64,000 bases of DNA. Origin: Physcomitrium patens. Its lineage: Eukaryota > Streptophyta > Bryopsida > Funariales > Funariaceae. Below are positions 48,260 to 61,022 of this stretch, in pieces. The stretch spans positions 9,235,949 to 9,299,948 of the forward strand of contig NC_037256.1 of assembly GCF_000002425.4 (NCBI RefSeq), read 5' to 3'. Under the pieces are notes generated by a model. The model saw only the letters and a list, made by a program, of their open reading frames with translations, searched no databases and had not been told where the DNA came from. How positions within the stretch are numbered: the first letter of the stretch is position 1; the number at the start of each line of letters is the position of its first letter. Made by a program: the position numbers and the translations under genes.

Positions 48260-51200
48260 CACGAAGAATTGAACTGTACACACTCTTCTGAAGCAAGCCG
48301 AATTCTGTGAATGGGTAGGCAATGTCGATGCGGTGGTGAACTTGAAATTATGTAGGTCCCAACAAAGCGAAGCAATTTGCGGTGACCTGGAGAGTCGATT
48401 GATCGTATCCACAGCTTTGAGCTGAGCACAGGCTGATGGGGTTCGATTCGATCGGCTTTCGGGCTTTTTCGTGCATCCATGCCGAAAGGCGAGTTTTTTA
48501 TTGCGATTTGTGGGGGAGTTTTTCGATGCGGTGAGTGGGGGAGTTTTTGGTGAATCAAGATCTCATCCATGGACAGGATTACAGACTATGGCGATTTCCA
48601 CCTCGGCGATTCGCACAGAGAATCAGACTGTCATGTTGATGGTTGTCCACTGAAGTAACTCTCAAAACTTCTCCCCTGTATCTGTGGTGTTTGGTTTTTG
48701 TTGAGTTTGGTGTTTTGTGTTTATGTGCCAGGGTTGTCGTGCATTTGTGCATTAATAAGGGACTAGTTGAACCCATGCCATTGTCAGAGAATCTCAAGAA
48801 TTTGAAATTCGAGACTAAGCCCTATATCCAGTACCAACCCTCATTGCGCTTTGAGTCTCACTTGGGAGAGTGGGCTTCTCTCCAAAGAACCACATAAACT
48901 TGAGCAAATCTGATTGTTCAAAGCCCCCTCAGATCCTAACCTTATTGGAGGCGAAGTGTATATTATCTACCCAAGAAAAGCATTCTATGTTGCATTCTTG
49001 AGTGCAGTATTGGTGAGCCTTGATGAATGGTTTAGTTGGAGGAGAGCATGACTTGAGACAATTACTCCTATTGTAAAGCATTACTCCTATTTGAAAATGT
49101 GGAGTAGGCACTGAAATGAGACTTTGATGAAAGGAAGAACACAACATTTAGCAAAGCCAAGAATTTAATCAACAATAGCTTTGATTCATCACAGATGAAG
49201 TTCTACTCATTCTTGGCAAATTTGCATCATGTGGTACCACATGCCTTGAAACTGACATCACATACAAAACTTTGCATTGAAAAATAAATAAAATAAATAA
49301 ATTTAATAAAAATTAAATATTGTCAAATATATTAAGATGTATGAATCCTCTTCACAAATATTTGTTTTTTAGGTAGGCATTTGTACTATCTTTTTACTCT
49401 GTTGTCCAAAGTTTAACAAACCAACTCCAATATGAGGGATAGAAAATGTAGATATTGCCAAATTACCTTGCTAAGCATAGTTGCAAGAGTTGATGGTTCT
49501 TGGAGGGCTTTCACTTACAAACACCTTTTGTTCAAGCTAAGTGGTATAATGCACTCTTTCTTTTGTCAAAATGTAATGGTGATGTAATATTGAGCAAATT
49601 TACATCTTCTCTCTCAAGTTATAGGTCCACACACATTATTCACTTTTCATTGACTTGCTACATGTTATCTGACAGACATACTTATAATCATTCTTATAAA
49701 TTAAATTCAACACAAATATCTTAATGTGCATATCATTTTGTCCAATTAACAAATTATGATTAAAACCATTGATACCTGAGAATATGAACCTTGGAAGTTA
49801 GGCCCTAGTGATGAAAATAGTATAGAGATTGTTGCTCTAATACCTCCAAATCATGATCTACTTTCAAAATATTATATTTTAAAAGAAAAAATTAAATTTT
49901 AAAGAAACAAACTACACATTTGAATAAAAAGAATAAATAGGATGATAATTACCACATTCTATGTATCCTCTTCAAAGTATGGATTTGTGAAAAAATCTAC
50001 TTAAGGCAAAGATAATTTATTGGATTTGTGAATAAAAGCCCTAATTTGGAATTGGTGTTTCAAGCAATAGAGTTGAAAGCTACCTTCACTACTCAAAAAA
50101 CTAGAAGTTTGCTTGTTTACAAAGATTGGATCAATGTCTTTAGATTTTGCCTCCCTATTGTTGTAAATTAGACAAGAAATTTCTAAAGCATGGCCTTTCG
50201 CTAAGATGTATGTCTTTCAACCTCATCGTTTAGTAATAATTAATAATTGTTCCTTCACCATATGTTTCTTAATAGTTATTATTCTTCATGAAGTCAATGT
50301 AAACATGGAAGAATATAACACCCTACTTAACTTTGAAACTTCTCAAGTTGCAAATTGAAATGAGATATGATTTATCAGCTTTGATACATATTTTGAAACA
50401 TCAAAAGAAAAGAAAAAAAATACAAAACCACTTCACATCCTCTCCTCAACTCTACTGGCAAAAAATAAAACAATAAATCAAATGTAAATCTAACCACTGC
50501 CTTGCAAGACCTCCAAAGTTAAACCTCACAATATTCATAACAATAATAAAAGTAAAGAATAAAGACATCATTTTGTAAATATAAGTAATTCTAGAATACA
50601 AAAGAAAGAAAGAAGAGAAAAAAAGAGATGTATATCAAGTAGCATTACACTTGAATTTATAGTGATGTAACTTCTAAATCAAATCTATTTCACAAAATCC
50701 AACACAAACTTAATAAAATAGAATAAATTACATTTTCACATAATAGAATAAATTATATTTATAAAATGCAATAAATTACATTCACAAAATATAATTTGGC
50801 ATATTTTTCTTTAGTGTATAATTTAAAGACATACAAGATACAATATTTGAGTAATGCAATTACATTCCATGAGATGACACCACCTGATTAATAAATAAAA
50901 TATGCTTACAAACTGCGACTCTTGCACAAATTCTATATGAAACTCTATCACATCAATAATTAAAATTTTAATTGAAAAATAAAATATTAATATCCAAATC
51001 TTGTATCTTACTATAGAAATTAAAAACTAAAATGACATACCTCAATCAACTTAACATCTAAAAAGTCTCCTTCAAGTTACATACAAGTATACTCATATAT
51101 AGTTCTTATAGTAGCATAGACTCTTTCTGCAATGCATTGCAATACAAGCAAAAATTGTCATCACCAAAAAGTTGTACACATTGCTGGAAAAAGCTAGGAT

Positions 51201-51699
51201 AGTATTGCCACATCCTATATTTGCAATATTTGTTAATTTTTTATTTTTAACAATAAAGTTTTAATTTTTAATTTTTAGTTTTATTAATAATAATTTTTTT
51301 TCGTATATGATCATCAGCCACTAGTATGAAGGCCTATTCTACTATATATTTCTAATCATGAAGTAAGAGCTCTTCAAAAAAAAATAACAATAAATCAAAC
51401 GATCATCCTTGACAAGAATTCATATAATTCCAATCTTATCACCAGCAATGTACAATGCCCTCATCATTTGAAAAAAGCCCTTTGGATTGCCCTAAGATCT
51501 TCAAAGAAGACCAAATTTTTTAATGAAAATAAAGATCTACCTGTACAACTATCATGAACCACTATAAGAACTTGATAGAACTCTCTAATCAATTGTAAAA
51601 CGCAACACTGAACTATAAAATGAGTTGTGAACTCTACAAAATATGAATTCATTTGATAAAAATGAAAACCCATTTGAAATCGGACCAAATTCTCTAAGG
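48260..51699. other. rbcS upstream region and AT-rich intergenic DNA
   Basis: The rbcS promoter should lie within about 48260-48900 on the minus strand. No TATA, G-box or I-box is clear enough to place; an AATAAAAAAC stretch near 48490 (minus strand) is only a weak candidate. From about 49250 the sequence is AT-rich with no recognisable gene. Confidence 0.4.
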
Positions 51700-52147
51700 T
51701 CTAAAAACTTATTAAATCCATAATAACAAAGATCTTGATATAATATAAGACCAAGAACACCAAAAAAAAACCAAAAGTAACTAAATGGAATAGAATGTAC
51801 AAGACAAAATTAAGTAGAAGAGAATAGAATCAAATAAAATCAAACAAAATCAAATAGATCAAAACAAGAAAACCAAACTTTACTAAGAGAAAAAGTCTAA
51901 AGCCATACCTAATAGAATGCACAAATGACTTGAATCAAACTTATTCATATTTTATTCAACTATTTTGGAATTTTCTAAAATCTCTATATTAGTCGTTTCT
52001 ACCAAGATAACCGCCCCTCTAAAAGATTCTAGAGATGGATCCCACCATGATAATTACCTTAAGCCTTTTTAGAAGGTTCTATGGCAGATCCTATATAAAT
52101 CACCTCTTTAACCTAAATTCTAGAAATTTCTCAAAAATGACTCTACC
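51700..52147 (-). repeat. Diverged B-type LTR
   Basis: Read on the minus strand it follows the B LTR: a TTCTAGAATTTAGG block, a GGATCTGCCATAGAACCTTC block, GGTATGGCTTTAGAC, a TTAGTAAA-TTTGGTTTT block and a T-rich tail. A perfect heat-shock trimer, TTCtaGAAatTTC (52118-52130), lies at the position of the first HSE of the 10079 LTR. No B coding sequence adjoins it, so it is solo or a fragment. Confidence 0.7.
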
Positions 52148-53473
52148 TATCACGAATATATACCTACAAGATACCTAAGTAGGTAGAATTAGATAAAAAT
52201 AGATTAATTTCATAATACCTTCTAAATAAGCTTCTTAGAAGCTTTTTAGATGTTGTTTTCATTTTTCATATGTTAGAAGTTGATTGATAGATTAAAAACT
52301 TGATCAACAAGCTACTCATTTGCCACACATGTTAGTAGCTTACAAAACAAGTTAAGTATGTGGTGGCTATATAGAAAACTTATCTTACAAGTTAAGATAC
52401 ATGTCATGCAAAATCAACACATATTAAAAATCATATAGACCATTGCCAGATAGGTCCTAATTAGACACTATATATAGAGGCAAGAGTGAAGCCCTCTTCA
52501 CTCTTGTCAATTACTTTTTTGTTTCTAGTCTAGATTCAAGTGTCTCTAGTTTCCTTATCTTTTGACAATAGCCATTTCAATTTCTTTTTAATATACATAC
52601 TATTTTATTTTTATTTTATCAATTTTCTTTTGACACAAATTTTTCACATTTATGCATCTTCTTTCAATTCATGTCCTTCACAAATTGAAAAGAATACACT
52701 TATAATATTAGAGCTTTGTCTTTTTTTGATTAATAGTATATTATTCTTTTTTCTTGATAAAACATAAGCAAATTAGAAGTTACAGATTATCCCTCTTCTA
52801 AACTAATATTATTCTTAGTATCTCTTTTGTTCTCCAGTCCTCTCTTTTACTTATCCTGAGCAATATTAGATATTATTTTATTTCTAAATATTATCATAGT
52901 AGAGCTTGTTGAAATGAAGAGTGCAATAGCAGGAATGCAAGAACAATTGATGAAGTTAATCCTTGCGATGCATCAACTCAATTTACCACCACAAGAAGTT
53001 ACAAGAATTGCAGGAAGTGAAGATATAGATATGATTGGAGTTGCTTCAACATCTGTACCAAATCATGTTCCTTCTCCTATGACAAAGAATCCTTCCAGTA
53101 CTAGAGAACCACGAGTTGCCTTGTTTGTGAAGTTTGATGGCACAAGTTCTAAGTTTTGAAGATTTATCAACCAAATATAATTTAAGATTGAACTTCAATT
53201 CCAAAGCTATCCAACTTTAGGATCATAAGTTAGATTAATTGATACACTTCTTTCAAGTTCAGCATTATTGTGGTTTTCATCTTTTCTTGAATGACAAGAA
53301 CCAATACTAGATAATATGGAGATTTTTTTAGCAAAGTTTTGATTCATGTATGGAGAACATGATGTAACTTGGATTGTAACCAACAAGAACTGTATTTTGT
53401 AATAAGGCAATTGATTATCACAAACATATATATTTATTCTAATAGTTACTTATATGGTTAGATAGAAGTACGT
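52148..53473 (+). mobile_element. Family-A LTR, leader and partial gag
   Basis: LTR 52148-52704 (TATCACGAATATA...ACTTATA) is followed by a decayed primer site (ATATTAGAGC) and leader, then gag from about 52899 to 53410. The gag start reads ATAGTAGAG where the copy at 61212 has ATGGTAGAG. Gag motifs include MKSAIAGMQEQLMKLILAMHQLN and TREPRVALFVKFDGTSSKF; it breaks off at 53410. At 53416 (TATCAC) another A LTR starts and is interrupted at 53473 by C2. Confidence 0.75.
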
Positions 53474-54796
53474 TGTTGTGATGTAATATGATTATATAGT
53501 CAAATTATAATCAAAATTGAATTTCTAATTAATATCTAATTATCTTAGTTTAATTATAATTTGAGGTATCTAAACATGGCTTTTATAAAAGCCTCTTAGG
53601 TTATTTTCTTATCTTAATAATTAGTAGGTTGAAGGTTAGTTAGTAATTTTACCTTCTAGGTTGTAGAAACTCTTCTACTACCTTAGAAAGACCATAAATT
53701 AATAAAACCAGATTAGAAGAGATAAATAATTAGTATAGTTGGTACTAGGGTTAAGTTGAGAGTAGGATTGGACTAAAAACACCTTAGAATAGGTTAGATT
53801 GATACCCACGGGTCGACCATTTGTGAGATAGGATCGAAATCAGACCTCTAGCCACTAAAACAACGGCCTAGGACAAAATAGATTTTCATTTGAAGATTAT
53901 AAGTTAGAATTTGAGAGCTAGCTTGAAGTTCTTTCTAGAAACATAAGAATTGTTTGGAGAGGATTTTAGAGGACTTAGCAATTGTTGTTCAAAGTCAGGA
54001 TTTGTATCAGTGATTTGGGTTTTATATAATATAATTAGGGCTACCAATTTTGGCTATTTCGTACAATTGGTATGACATCTACGATTGAAAATTTGATATT
54101 ATTTGGATTATTGGGTGTGCTAAGTGTATACAAAATTTTGTAATAATCTAACGGTGTGGTTTAGAGATATCTAGTTTTTAGCCCAAGAGGATTTCAGAAG
54201 GTGGCAGTTTGAAGTTGGGTAGGATTTCTATGATATCTGAAGTTCTATCAATTGAATTAAGGTAAAAATTGGCAAGGTGTTGGAACAATTAAAGATCAAG
54301 CTACATACCAATTTTGAGACAAAGTTAACAGTTGGAGAAGGAGAAATCATTGTTGGGATTTTTGCTTTGCTTTTCAAGTTGGCGGCCGAGTGACATTGGT
54401 GCAATTTTTGGAGGTTTTCTCAAAATTTGTAAGTTGGATTGACCTAAAAATTCTTGAGCATTTAGAAGACTTGCATTGACGATTGCATGCAAAATTCCAC
54501 ATCAACTAGATGGTCGGATTGGATGTTATAGCTTGTTAAAACTCACTGATGAGGATTGGGGTTTATAAGAAAAATCTAAATTGCTTAAATATGAAAGTAA
54601 CAAGGTAATTGGGATTTATGTATGGTTAAGACTACTAAGGAGAGTGTTTTAAGTACTTTTGAATTAAAATTCAGATTATATTCTTCTTGCATGGATGAAA
54701 CCTATTAAGATTTCTTGGCTACTTGTAAAACATAATCTCACCTTCCACAACTGAGTATCTGATGCATTCCTGAGCAAAACAACACGTAATATGACA
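53474..54796 (+). repeat. C-type solo LTR C2, inside a family-A LTR
   Basis: Homologous to C1 over its full length. The left end is TGTTGTGATGTAATATGA and the right end CGTAATATGACA. The host LTR resumes at 54797 (ATGTAAATATAGATTAATTTT). Flanks ACGT and ATGT may be a decayed target duplication. Confidence 0.65.
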
Positions 54797-54964
54797 ATGT
54801 AAATATAGATTAATTTTATAAAGTCTTCTAGATTAGCTTCTTAGAAGTTTCATAGATGCGGTTTTGACTTTAGATGTATTTGTAGGATAGAAACTTGGCC
54901 AATAAGTTAACTACGTTTTGGTAGCTTGTAGAATAAGTTAATTCTGTTGTTATATCCAAACTAT

Positions 54965-56790
54965 TATAGATTGGAAGATTCCAAGAATAGTATGAGATGT
55001 GCAATGCTTTTTGGGCTTTGCTAATTACTACCAAATCTTCATCAAGAACTTTTTTCAAATTGCAACTCCTGTTAGATATTTGACTTGTAAAGACAAACTT
55101 GAGTGAAATAAAGAAACATAAGTATTATTTGATGTTTTAAAAAAGGAGTTTATTTCTGCACCAATCTAGTATTGCATAAACTTTTTCAAGGCATTTTTTT
55201 ATAAAAAAAGATGCGTCAAACTTTGCTATGGATACTATGTTGTCACGAATGGGAACAAATGATAAATTCCACCTAATAGCTTTTCATTCTAAGAAATTTT
55301 CAGCAGCCGAGATTAATTATGAGATCCATGACAAAGAACTCCTTGCAATTGTGGATTCATTTCAAGAATGGCATCAATAACTAGAAGACGTTTCAAGTCC
55401 AGTCATCATATATACAGATCATAAGAATCTTAAGTACTTCATATCAGTACATATTTTGAATCATTGTCAAGCCCGTTGGGGCATGTCTTTGTCTAGATTC
55501 AATTTCAAGTTCACTTATCAACCTTAAAAATAATAAGAACTATCAAACATCTTTTTTAAACATTTTTATCTTCCACCAACAAAAAGAGATGCATCTTTTG
55601 ATTAATAAAGAATAATTTTCTTAAAGCCCAAGCATTTTCATCTTTAAGTAATAAAATCAACATTGACTATTGATTCAACCTTTATCAAGCAAATTCAATC
55701 AAGTATGTCTTTTGATCCTCTTCCTTATAATATCAAGAATACTTCTTCTAAGTCCTATGTCACTTCAAAGTTTGAATTCAAGAACAACCTACTATATTTC
55801 AAAGATCGCTTATATATTCTAGAAGGCGAGGCATGATTACGTGTCCTTCAAACTTTTCATGATTTTTTTAGCAATTAGACATTTTGAATACAAAAAAACT
55901 TTAGAGCTAATATCATAAGATTTTTCGTGGCCTCAAATATGGAAGGCTATCAAAGACTTTGTATAATCATGCAATACTTATTCAAGATCCAAAACTCCTC
56001 ACCATCAATCTTATCGACTTCTTCAATTGTTACCAATTCTAAAACAACTATGGTCTTCCATTTATATGGATTTTTCATGGAACTTCCAGTCTTAGGTTTA
56101 TTTGACTTTATTTTCATAATCATAGATCGCTTCACCAAAATAGCACATTTTCTACTATGTATAAAATCTATTTTAATTTTAGAGTAATATTTGAGGTGTA
56201 CCATCAACTATTATCAAGATGACTGGACAACTCTTTTGCCATTAGCAAAGTTTGCATATAATAATTTGAATTACATGCAACAATGAAGACACAATTAAAA
56301 AAGCTCAAGAATGACAAAAGACCAACATGAATGCCTATCGCAAGGAGCAACCACAATTCAACATAGGTGACAAGGTATGGTTACTTCATCGCAATATCAA
56401 GACTACTTGTCTTTGTAATAAGTTGAACTATTGTAGATTAAAAGCTTTTTCTATTTGTGAATAAATCAATCCTGTTGCTTATCGATTACATCTATCAGAG
56501 TCTATGAAGATCTACCATATATTTCATGTGTCTCTTCTTGAGCCATATAAGATAATAAATATCTTGAGAAGAAGACCAATGCCAACTCCTTCTATAGAAG
56601 TGGATAATAATCAAGAATTTGAGTTAGAAGAAGACTTAGATTCAAGATGGCGCTAAAATAGGTTAGAATATCTTGTTCATTGGCAAAAATATGATATTAA
56701 TGAATACACATGGTAGCCATCAAAGAATCTTATAAATACAGCAAAGAGAGTTGAAGCCTTTCATCAACAACATCCATCAAATTGAAGATG
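54965..56790 (+). pseudogene. Family-A RNase H, integrase and chromodomain
   Basis: RNase H: SSRDXN-like region, then [17 protein letters not shown]. Integrase: HHQSYRLLQLL, SIYMDFSWNFQ and FIIIDRFTKIAHFLL, then a deletion that removes the middle of the core (no SDRGTQF or DGQTE) before YLRCTINYYQDDWTT. The GPY/F region is NIKTTCLCNKLNY. The chromodomain shows DSRWR...LEYLVHWQKYDINEYTW. Stops are frequent. An A-run of about 43 lies just after the chromodomain (56827-56862). Confidence 0.75.
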
Positions 56791-56824
56791 AAAAACAGCA
56801 AATCTTTACTATAAAAGAAACAAG

Positions 56825-56865
<41 letters not shown>

Positions 56866-56915
56866 CTACCTTCTATCTTTATTTGTAGCTTTTATGTATT
56901 TGTGATGCTAATGAG

Positions 56916-57376
56916 ATGAAAAACCAACAATTAGCAGATTCAACTCAAGCACTTTTATTTGCAGACTTATCAGATGAGACATTACGATTGTCACAACCTT
57001 CAAGACAATAAAATCGAGTTGAAGATCGTCATGAATGATATGTCCTTCTTCAAATAGATGGCAAGATACAACGTATTTGGTATCACAATCTTGGAAGAGA
57101 CTTCTAATATTTGGTGATTTTATTATAGGTAGAAACAACTCCTAACGATGTTCTAAATATTTTATTTGAAAGAAGTTACGAAGGCCTCAACAATGAGCAA
57201 ATAATAGAGTGATCTTCTTGCACTAGTATGGGATACTATCAGTGGTTGAAAGCGCCTATCAACCATCTTTAAAAGGAGCAAAGGTCAGAATATGAAGCAA
57301 ATATAATTTGCCACATATTGAAATTCTTCAACATATATAGATCGCTCCTCATAGAACACGTCCCTAGAGGAGGAGA
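56916..57376 (+). pseudogene. Third ORF of this A copy
   Basis: ATG at 56916 (MKNQQLADSTQALLFADLSD), then ETLRLSQPSRQ, LLQIDGKIQRIWYHNLGRDF, YLVILL, NILFERSYEGLNNEQ and MGYYQWLKAPINHL. Stops separate these blocks, and at least one is a TGA where a sister copy has TGG. The frame is open into the polypurine tract. Spacing between YLVILL and YYQWL matches element E to within about one residue. Confidence 0.7.
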
Positions 57377-57584
57377 TAATATCATGGATATATATATTTA
57401 TCTCAATAGTTATTTATATGTTTAGATAGAAGAAGCTAAATATACATTAATTTTATAAAGTCTTATAGAGAAGCTTCCTAAAAGCTTCATAGATGCGATT
57501 TTGACTTTATATGTATTTATAGGATAGAAACTTGGCCAACAAGTTAATCACGTGTTGGTAGCTTAAAGAACAAGTTAACTCCAT

Positions 57585-59027
57585 TGTCATGTTCTAACAC
57601 AATTATATCGTGAAAGATAATAATATGGATCTTATTATAAAAGAGCCAAGTTAAATGATAAAGTAAAAAAATATGGATAAAAGATAAGAAAGTAATAAAA
57701 CTTTAAAAAGTAATACTACTTTTTTTAAAAAATAACTTCTATTTACTTTGTAGGACCCTAAATAAGGTAAAATAAGGTATATTAGAAAACTAAAAGATAT
57801 ATGCATATATAAGAGAGGATTAGGAGTTGGTTTTAGCAAAAATTACCTAAAAATAACTAGATATTGATATCCGAACAGGGTCGGTTATGAACTTGGATTG
57901 AAAACATATCCCGAGGCACAAAACCAAGTTCTGATGACAATTTGGAGGTTCTTTAGTTGATCAAAGAAAGGGATTGGAGAGCAAACTTAATAAGATTTTT
58001 ATAGGTATTGATTTTGAGATTTTTGGGTGAATAATTACTTTGTAAAAACTTTACAAAGTTGATGTTGTTTTCAGTGACTCTCGGTTTTTGAAAATAAAAT
58101 AAGATTGATGTTTTGGGCCATTTTAGGAGCTTGGAAATTGATCTACAAGCAAAATGTTTTAGGTTTGTAGGTATAGTTGTACTTAATGTGTGCTGTGAAT
58201 TTAGGTTTGATCGAATGATTAGATTGAGAAGCATGAAGATTTTTGTAGATTATAGTCTTGAAATTTGTATTTGTCAATTTGCCAATTAAATTGAGACAAT
58301 TTTTTTTAACAAAGGTAGTCAACTTAATTTCTAATAAGTATGTAAAATTTGAAAGCAAAGTAATGGTTCAAATAAGAGTAATTGGCTTAAGGAGATTGGC
58401 ATCAAGGTCGTAGAAGGAGGCTAGCCAAAATCCAAGCACAATTTTGAGATTATTATCTATTTGATAATTCAAATCTTTTTAAATTTTTATTATGCTTATT
58501 GTTAACTTAATTAGTAAAAAATATGTAAAATTTAAATCAAAACCAATGGTTTACATATTAGTTATTGAATTTTAAAATCTATTGTAAGGTTGTTAAAAAT
58601 TTGTTTGAGATTTTAAAAATTGATTAGGACTTGATTACAGTTAAGATTTGGTTAGGATTTAGGTTTTGATGAAGATTAGGATTTGATTAGAGTTAGGATT
58701 TGATTAAAATTAGGTTTTAATTAAGCTTAGGATTTAATTTGGTTTAGGATTTTTTTATGATTTCTTTAAAATTTCTTTAGAATTCTTTAGGTTTTTTTAG
58801 GATTTTCTTGTGTTTCTTTTGTAATTTATTTTAAAAATATATAAAATAATAATAATAGTAATTAGACTTAATTCATGCTTAATTATGTATGTTAAGATTT
58901 TATAGTAATATGAATATATATATATATAATTTTATTAGAGTGGTTAGGACTTATTCTTGCAAATTTCTTTTATCTCCCACAACGAAGTGTCCAAAAATTC
59001 TCAAGTAAGATTTCACATAATACGACA
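57585..59027 (+). repeat. C-type solo LTR C3, inside family-A LTR sequence
   Basis: A 1.44-kb unit with ends TGTCATGTTC and CATAATACGACA, sharing internal blocks with C4 (ACTTTGTAGGACC-TAAATAAGG, a GGTCGGTTATGAAC-like block, GAGGCACAAAACCA). It includes a degenerate minisatellite of GATTAGGATTTGATTA-like units at about 58610-58760. Non-coding. Confidence 0.6.
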
Positions 59028-59800
59028 CTATCTACTAGCTTGTAGAAGAAGCTAATTATGTGGTGCATACATAGATAACTTGTCTTATATGTTAAGACAT
59101 GTAGGTAGCAAATTCAACACATATTAGAAGTCCTATAGAATATTTCTATGTAGTTCTTAGCTAGAGAGAATATATAGAGGCAAGAATGAAGCCTTCTTCA
59201 GTCTAGTCAATATTTTTCTAGTCCTTAATCTTATTTTAAGACTTTTTAATCTTCTTGTTGAAGTTTTATGCCTCAAGTTTTAAATTTTGAGGATTTATCA
59301 ATCAAGTACAACTTGTAATTGAACTTCAACTCCAAAGCTATCCAATTCCAAGTTACATCACAAGTTAGATCACAAGTTAGATCACAAGTTAGATTCATTA
59401 ATATACTTCTTTCAAGTTCAATATTATTATAGTTTTCATCTTTTTTTGAATCACAAGATCCAATACTAGATAATTTGGAGGCTTTTTTGAAGGATTTTTG
59501 ATCCATGTATAGAGAATATGATGTAATTCAGATTGCAAACAACAAGATCCATATTTTGTGACAAAGCAATTGATGCATAATATTATATACTTTCTAATTT
59601 TGACAACTTCTAATTCATATCAAGTAGAATAATATTACACTTATCAGCCGATTTCTCTATGGATTATAATATGATGTAAAGAAATTCATGCTCAACTTAC
59701 CTGATCCTCAAACATTGAGTTAAGCAATTCACTTTGCTATACAGTGTGACAATTGACTTTTCAAATTTTTATTTGAGAGTCAAATAAGCGGGCCTCAATG
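59028..59800 (+). mobile_element. Family-A LTR fragment joined to mid-gag
   Basis: LTR sequence 59028-59250 (ACTAGCTTGTAGAAGAAGC onward) passes without a leader into gag (SSFKF-GFINQVQLVIELQLQSYP), which decays to about 59800. A 13-bp unit AGTTAGATCACAA is repeated in tandem at about 59353-59395. Part of the LTR is present on both sides of C3, so two LTRs are likely involved. Confidence 0.65.
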
Positions 59801-59801
59801 T

Positions 59802-60439
59802 TGTCATGATGTAACATGGATAACAAGTGAAAGGGTGAAGAAATTATCATGTTTTGAGGATCTCACTTCAAAAAAATTGTAGCAAATTATCTTGGAAAAA
59901 TAGATATTAGTCAAAGGGTAGAAAAATTAAAGATGCAAATGTTGCCTATGTATAAATTATGCTTCTATTTATTTTGTAAGGCCATAAATAAGGCAAAACA
60001 AAGTAGATTAGAAAAATAAAGAATATAAGCATATGGAGGGAAGAGTTAGGAGTGCAAATTAGTAATAATTACCTCAAGAAGACAAAAGATGATACCCGAA
60101 GAGGACCGGTTATGAACCTGGGTCGAAATCAGACCTTGAGGCACAAAACCATGCTCTGACGGCGATTCAAGGGTTCATTGGGAGATCGGAGAGCCGAATT
60201 AGGGGATAAACTTGTGGAAAGATTTTTTAGAGGTAATTTCGTGTCGATTGGATTAGTATTGAATTTTTGAGGGATTTTCAAAGTAAGTGATGTTCTCTGT
60301 GAATTCAGATCTTTGAAAAATAAAACCAGTTTACAAATTTTTGAATATCATATCTTATGTAGCATTTTTATAGGTGAAAATTTAGAAACTTACTAGTATG
60401 CTTGTTATAAATATATACAATAGATTTGAGGTCAATCGA
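59802..60439 (+). repeat. C-type LTR C4, 5' part, cut by a family-A element
   Basis: Starts TGTCATGATGTAACATGG and shares the GGACCGGTTATGAACCTGGG and TTGAGGCACAAAACCA blocks with C3. It ends exactly where the family-A 5' LTR begins (TGTCACGG at 60440), so the A element probably inserted into it; the remaining part would lie beyond the window. Confidence 0.6.
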
Positions 60440-61022
60440 TGTCACGGCCATAATCATGTAAGCTAATAATTACATATAGAAATAAGTAGAAGTAAGTAAA
60501 AGTAGATAAAAGTAAGTTAATTCTATAATATTTAATATAAAAGCTTCCTAGAAACTTCTTAGACGTTGCTTTGACTTCATAGGTGTCTTTAATTGACTTT
60601 TTGGATTAGAAACGTGGTCAACAAGTTGGCCATGTGCCACACATGTTGTTAGCTTGAAGATCAAGCTAACTATGTGGCCCATACGTAGAAAAACTTGCCT
60701 TGTAAGTCAAGGCATGTGTCCTACAAAGTCAACACATATTAGAGGTCCTATAGAATGTCACCACGTAGCCCCTAATTAGATAGTATATATAGAGACAAGA
60801 GTGAAGGCTTCTTCACTCTTGTGAACTCCTTTCTTGCTTCTAGTCTAGTTTCAAGGGTCTCTAATTTTCTTGTCTTTTGGCAATAGCCATTCTAGTTTCT
60901 CTTTTCAATATACATACTTATTATTCATATTTTGTTACTTTTCTTTGAGTGAAGGCTTACTAGTCTGAACTGTTATTTCATCGAGTTCTTGTCTTTGACA
61001 GATTGACAAGAGTGTACTTACA
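60440..61022 (+). repeat. Family-A reference 5' LTR
   Basis: 583 bp, TGTCACGGCC...GTACTTACA. The start TGTCACGG appears as TATCATGG, TATCATAG or TATCACAA in older copies, a pattern of G-to-A and C-to-T change. A TATA-like TAGTATATATAGAG lies at about 60781-60794. Confidence 0.9.

Larger units (their letters stand above)
54797..57584 (+). mobile_element. Family-A copy: LTR piece, pol 3' half, third ORF, LTR
   Basis: An LTR fragment (54797 to about 54955) passes directly into the RT thumb (IIDWKIPRIV-DVQCFLGFANYY), then RNase H, integrase, chromodomain (about 56630-56780), third ORF, a polypurine tract (GAGGAGGAGA at 57367-57376) and a 3' LTR from 57380, cut at 57584 by C3. The leader, gag, protease and most of RT are deleted. 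Confidence 0.8.

Noticed and set aside
47397..48296. Long alternative frames around rbcS on both strands (for example 47637-48272 plus, 48021-48296 minus)
   Set aside because: All overlap rbcS exons or its intron in other frames; only the spliced minus-strand product has family motifs.
56908..57187. Antisense open frame conserved in several family-A copies (also 31182-31406, 45329-45553 and 17255-17487)
   Set aside because: It is the mirror of the third ORF. The sense frame starts with a conserved MKNQ/ENQQ-like N-terminus, aligns to the intact frame of element E and fits the element's transcription direction; the antisense frame has no conserved start and has a stop before it in each copy.
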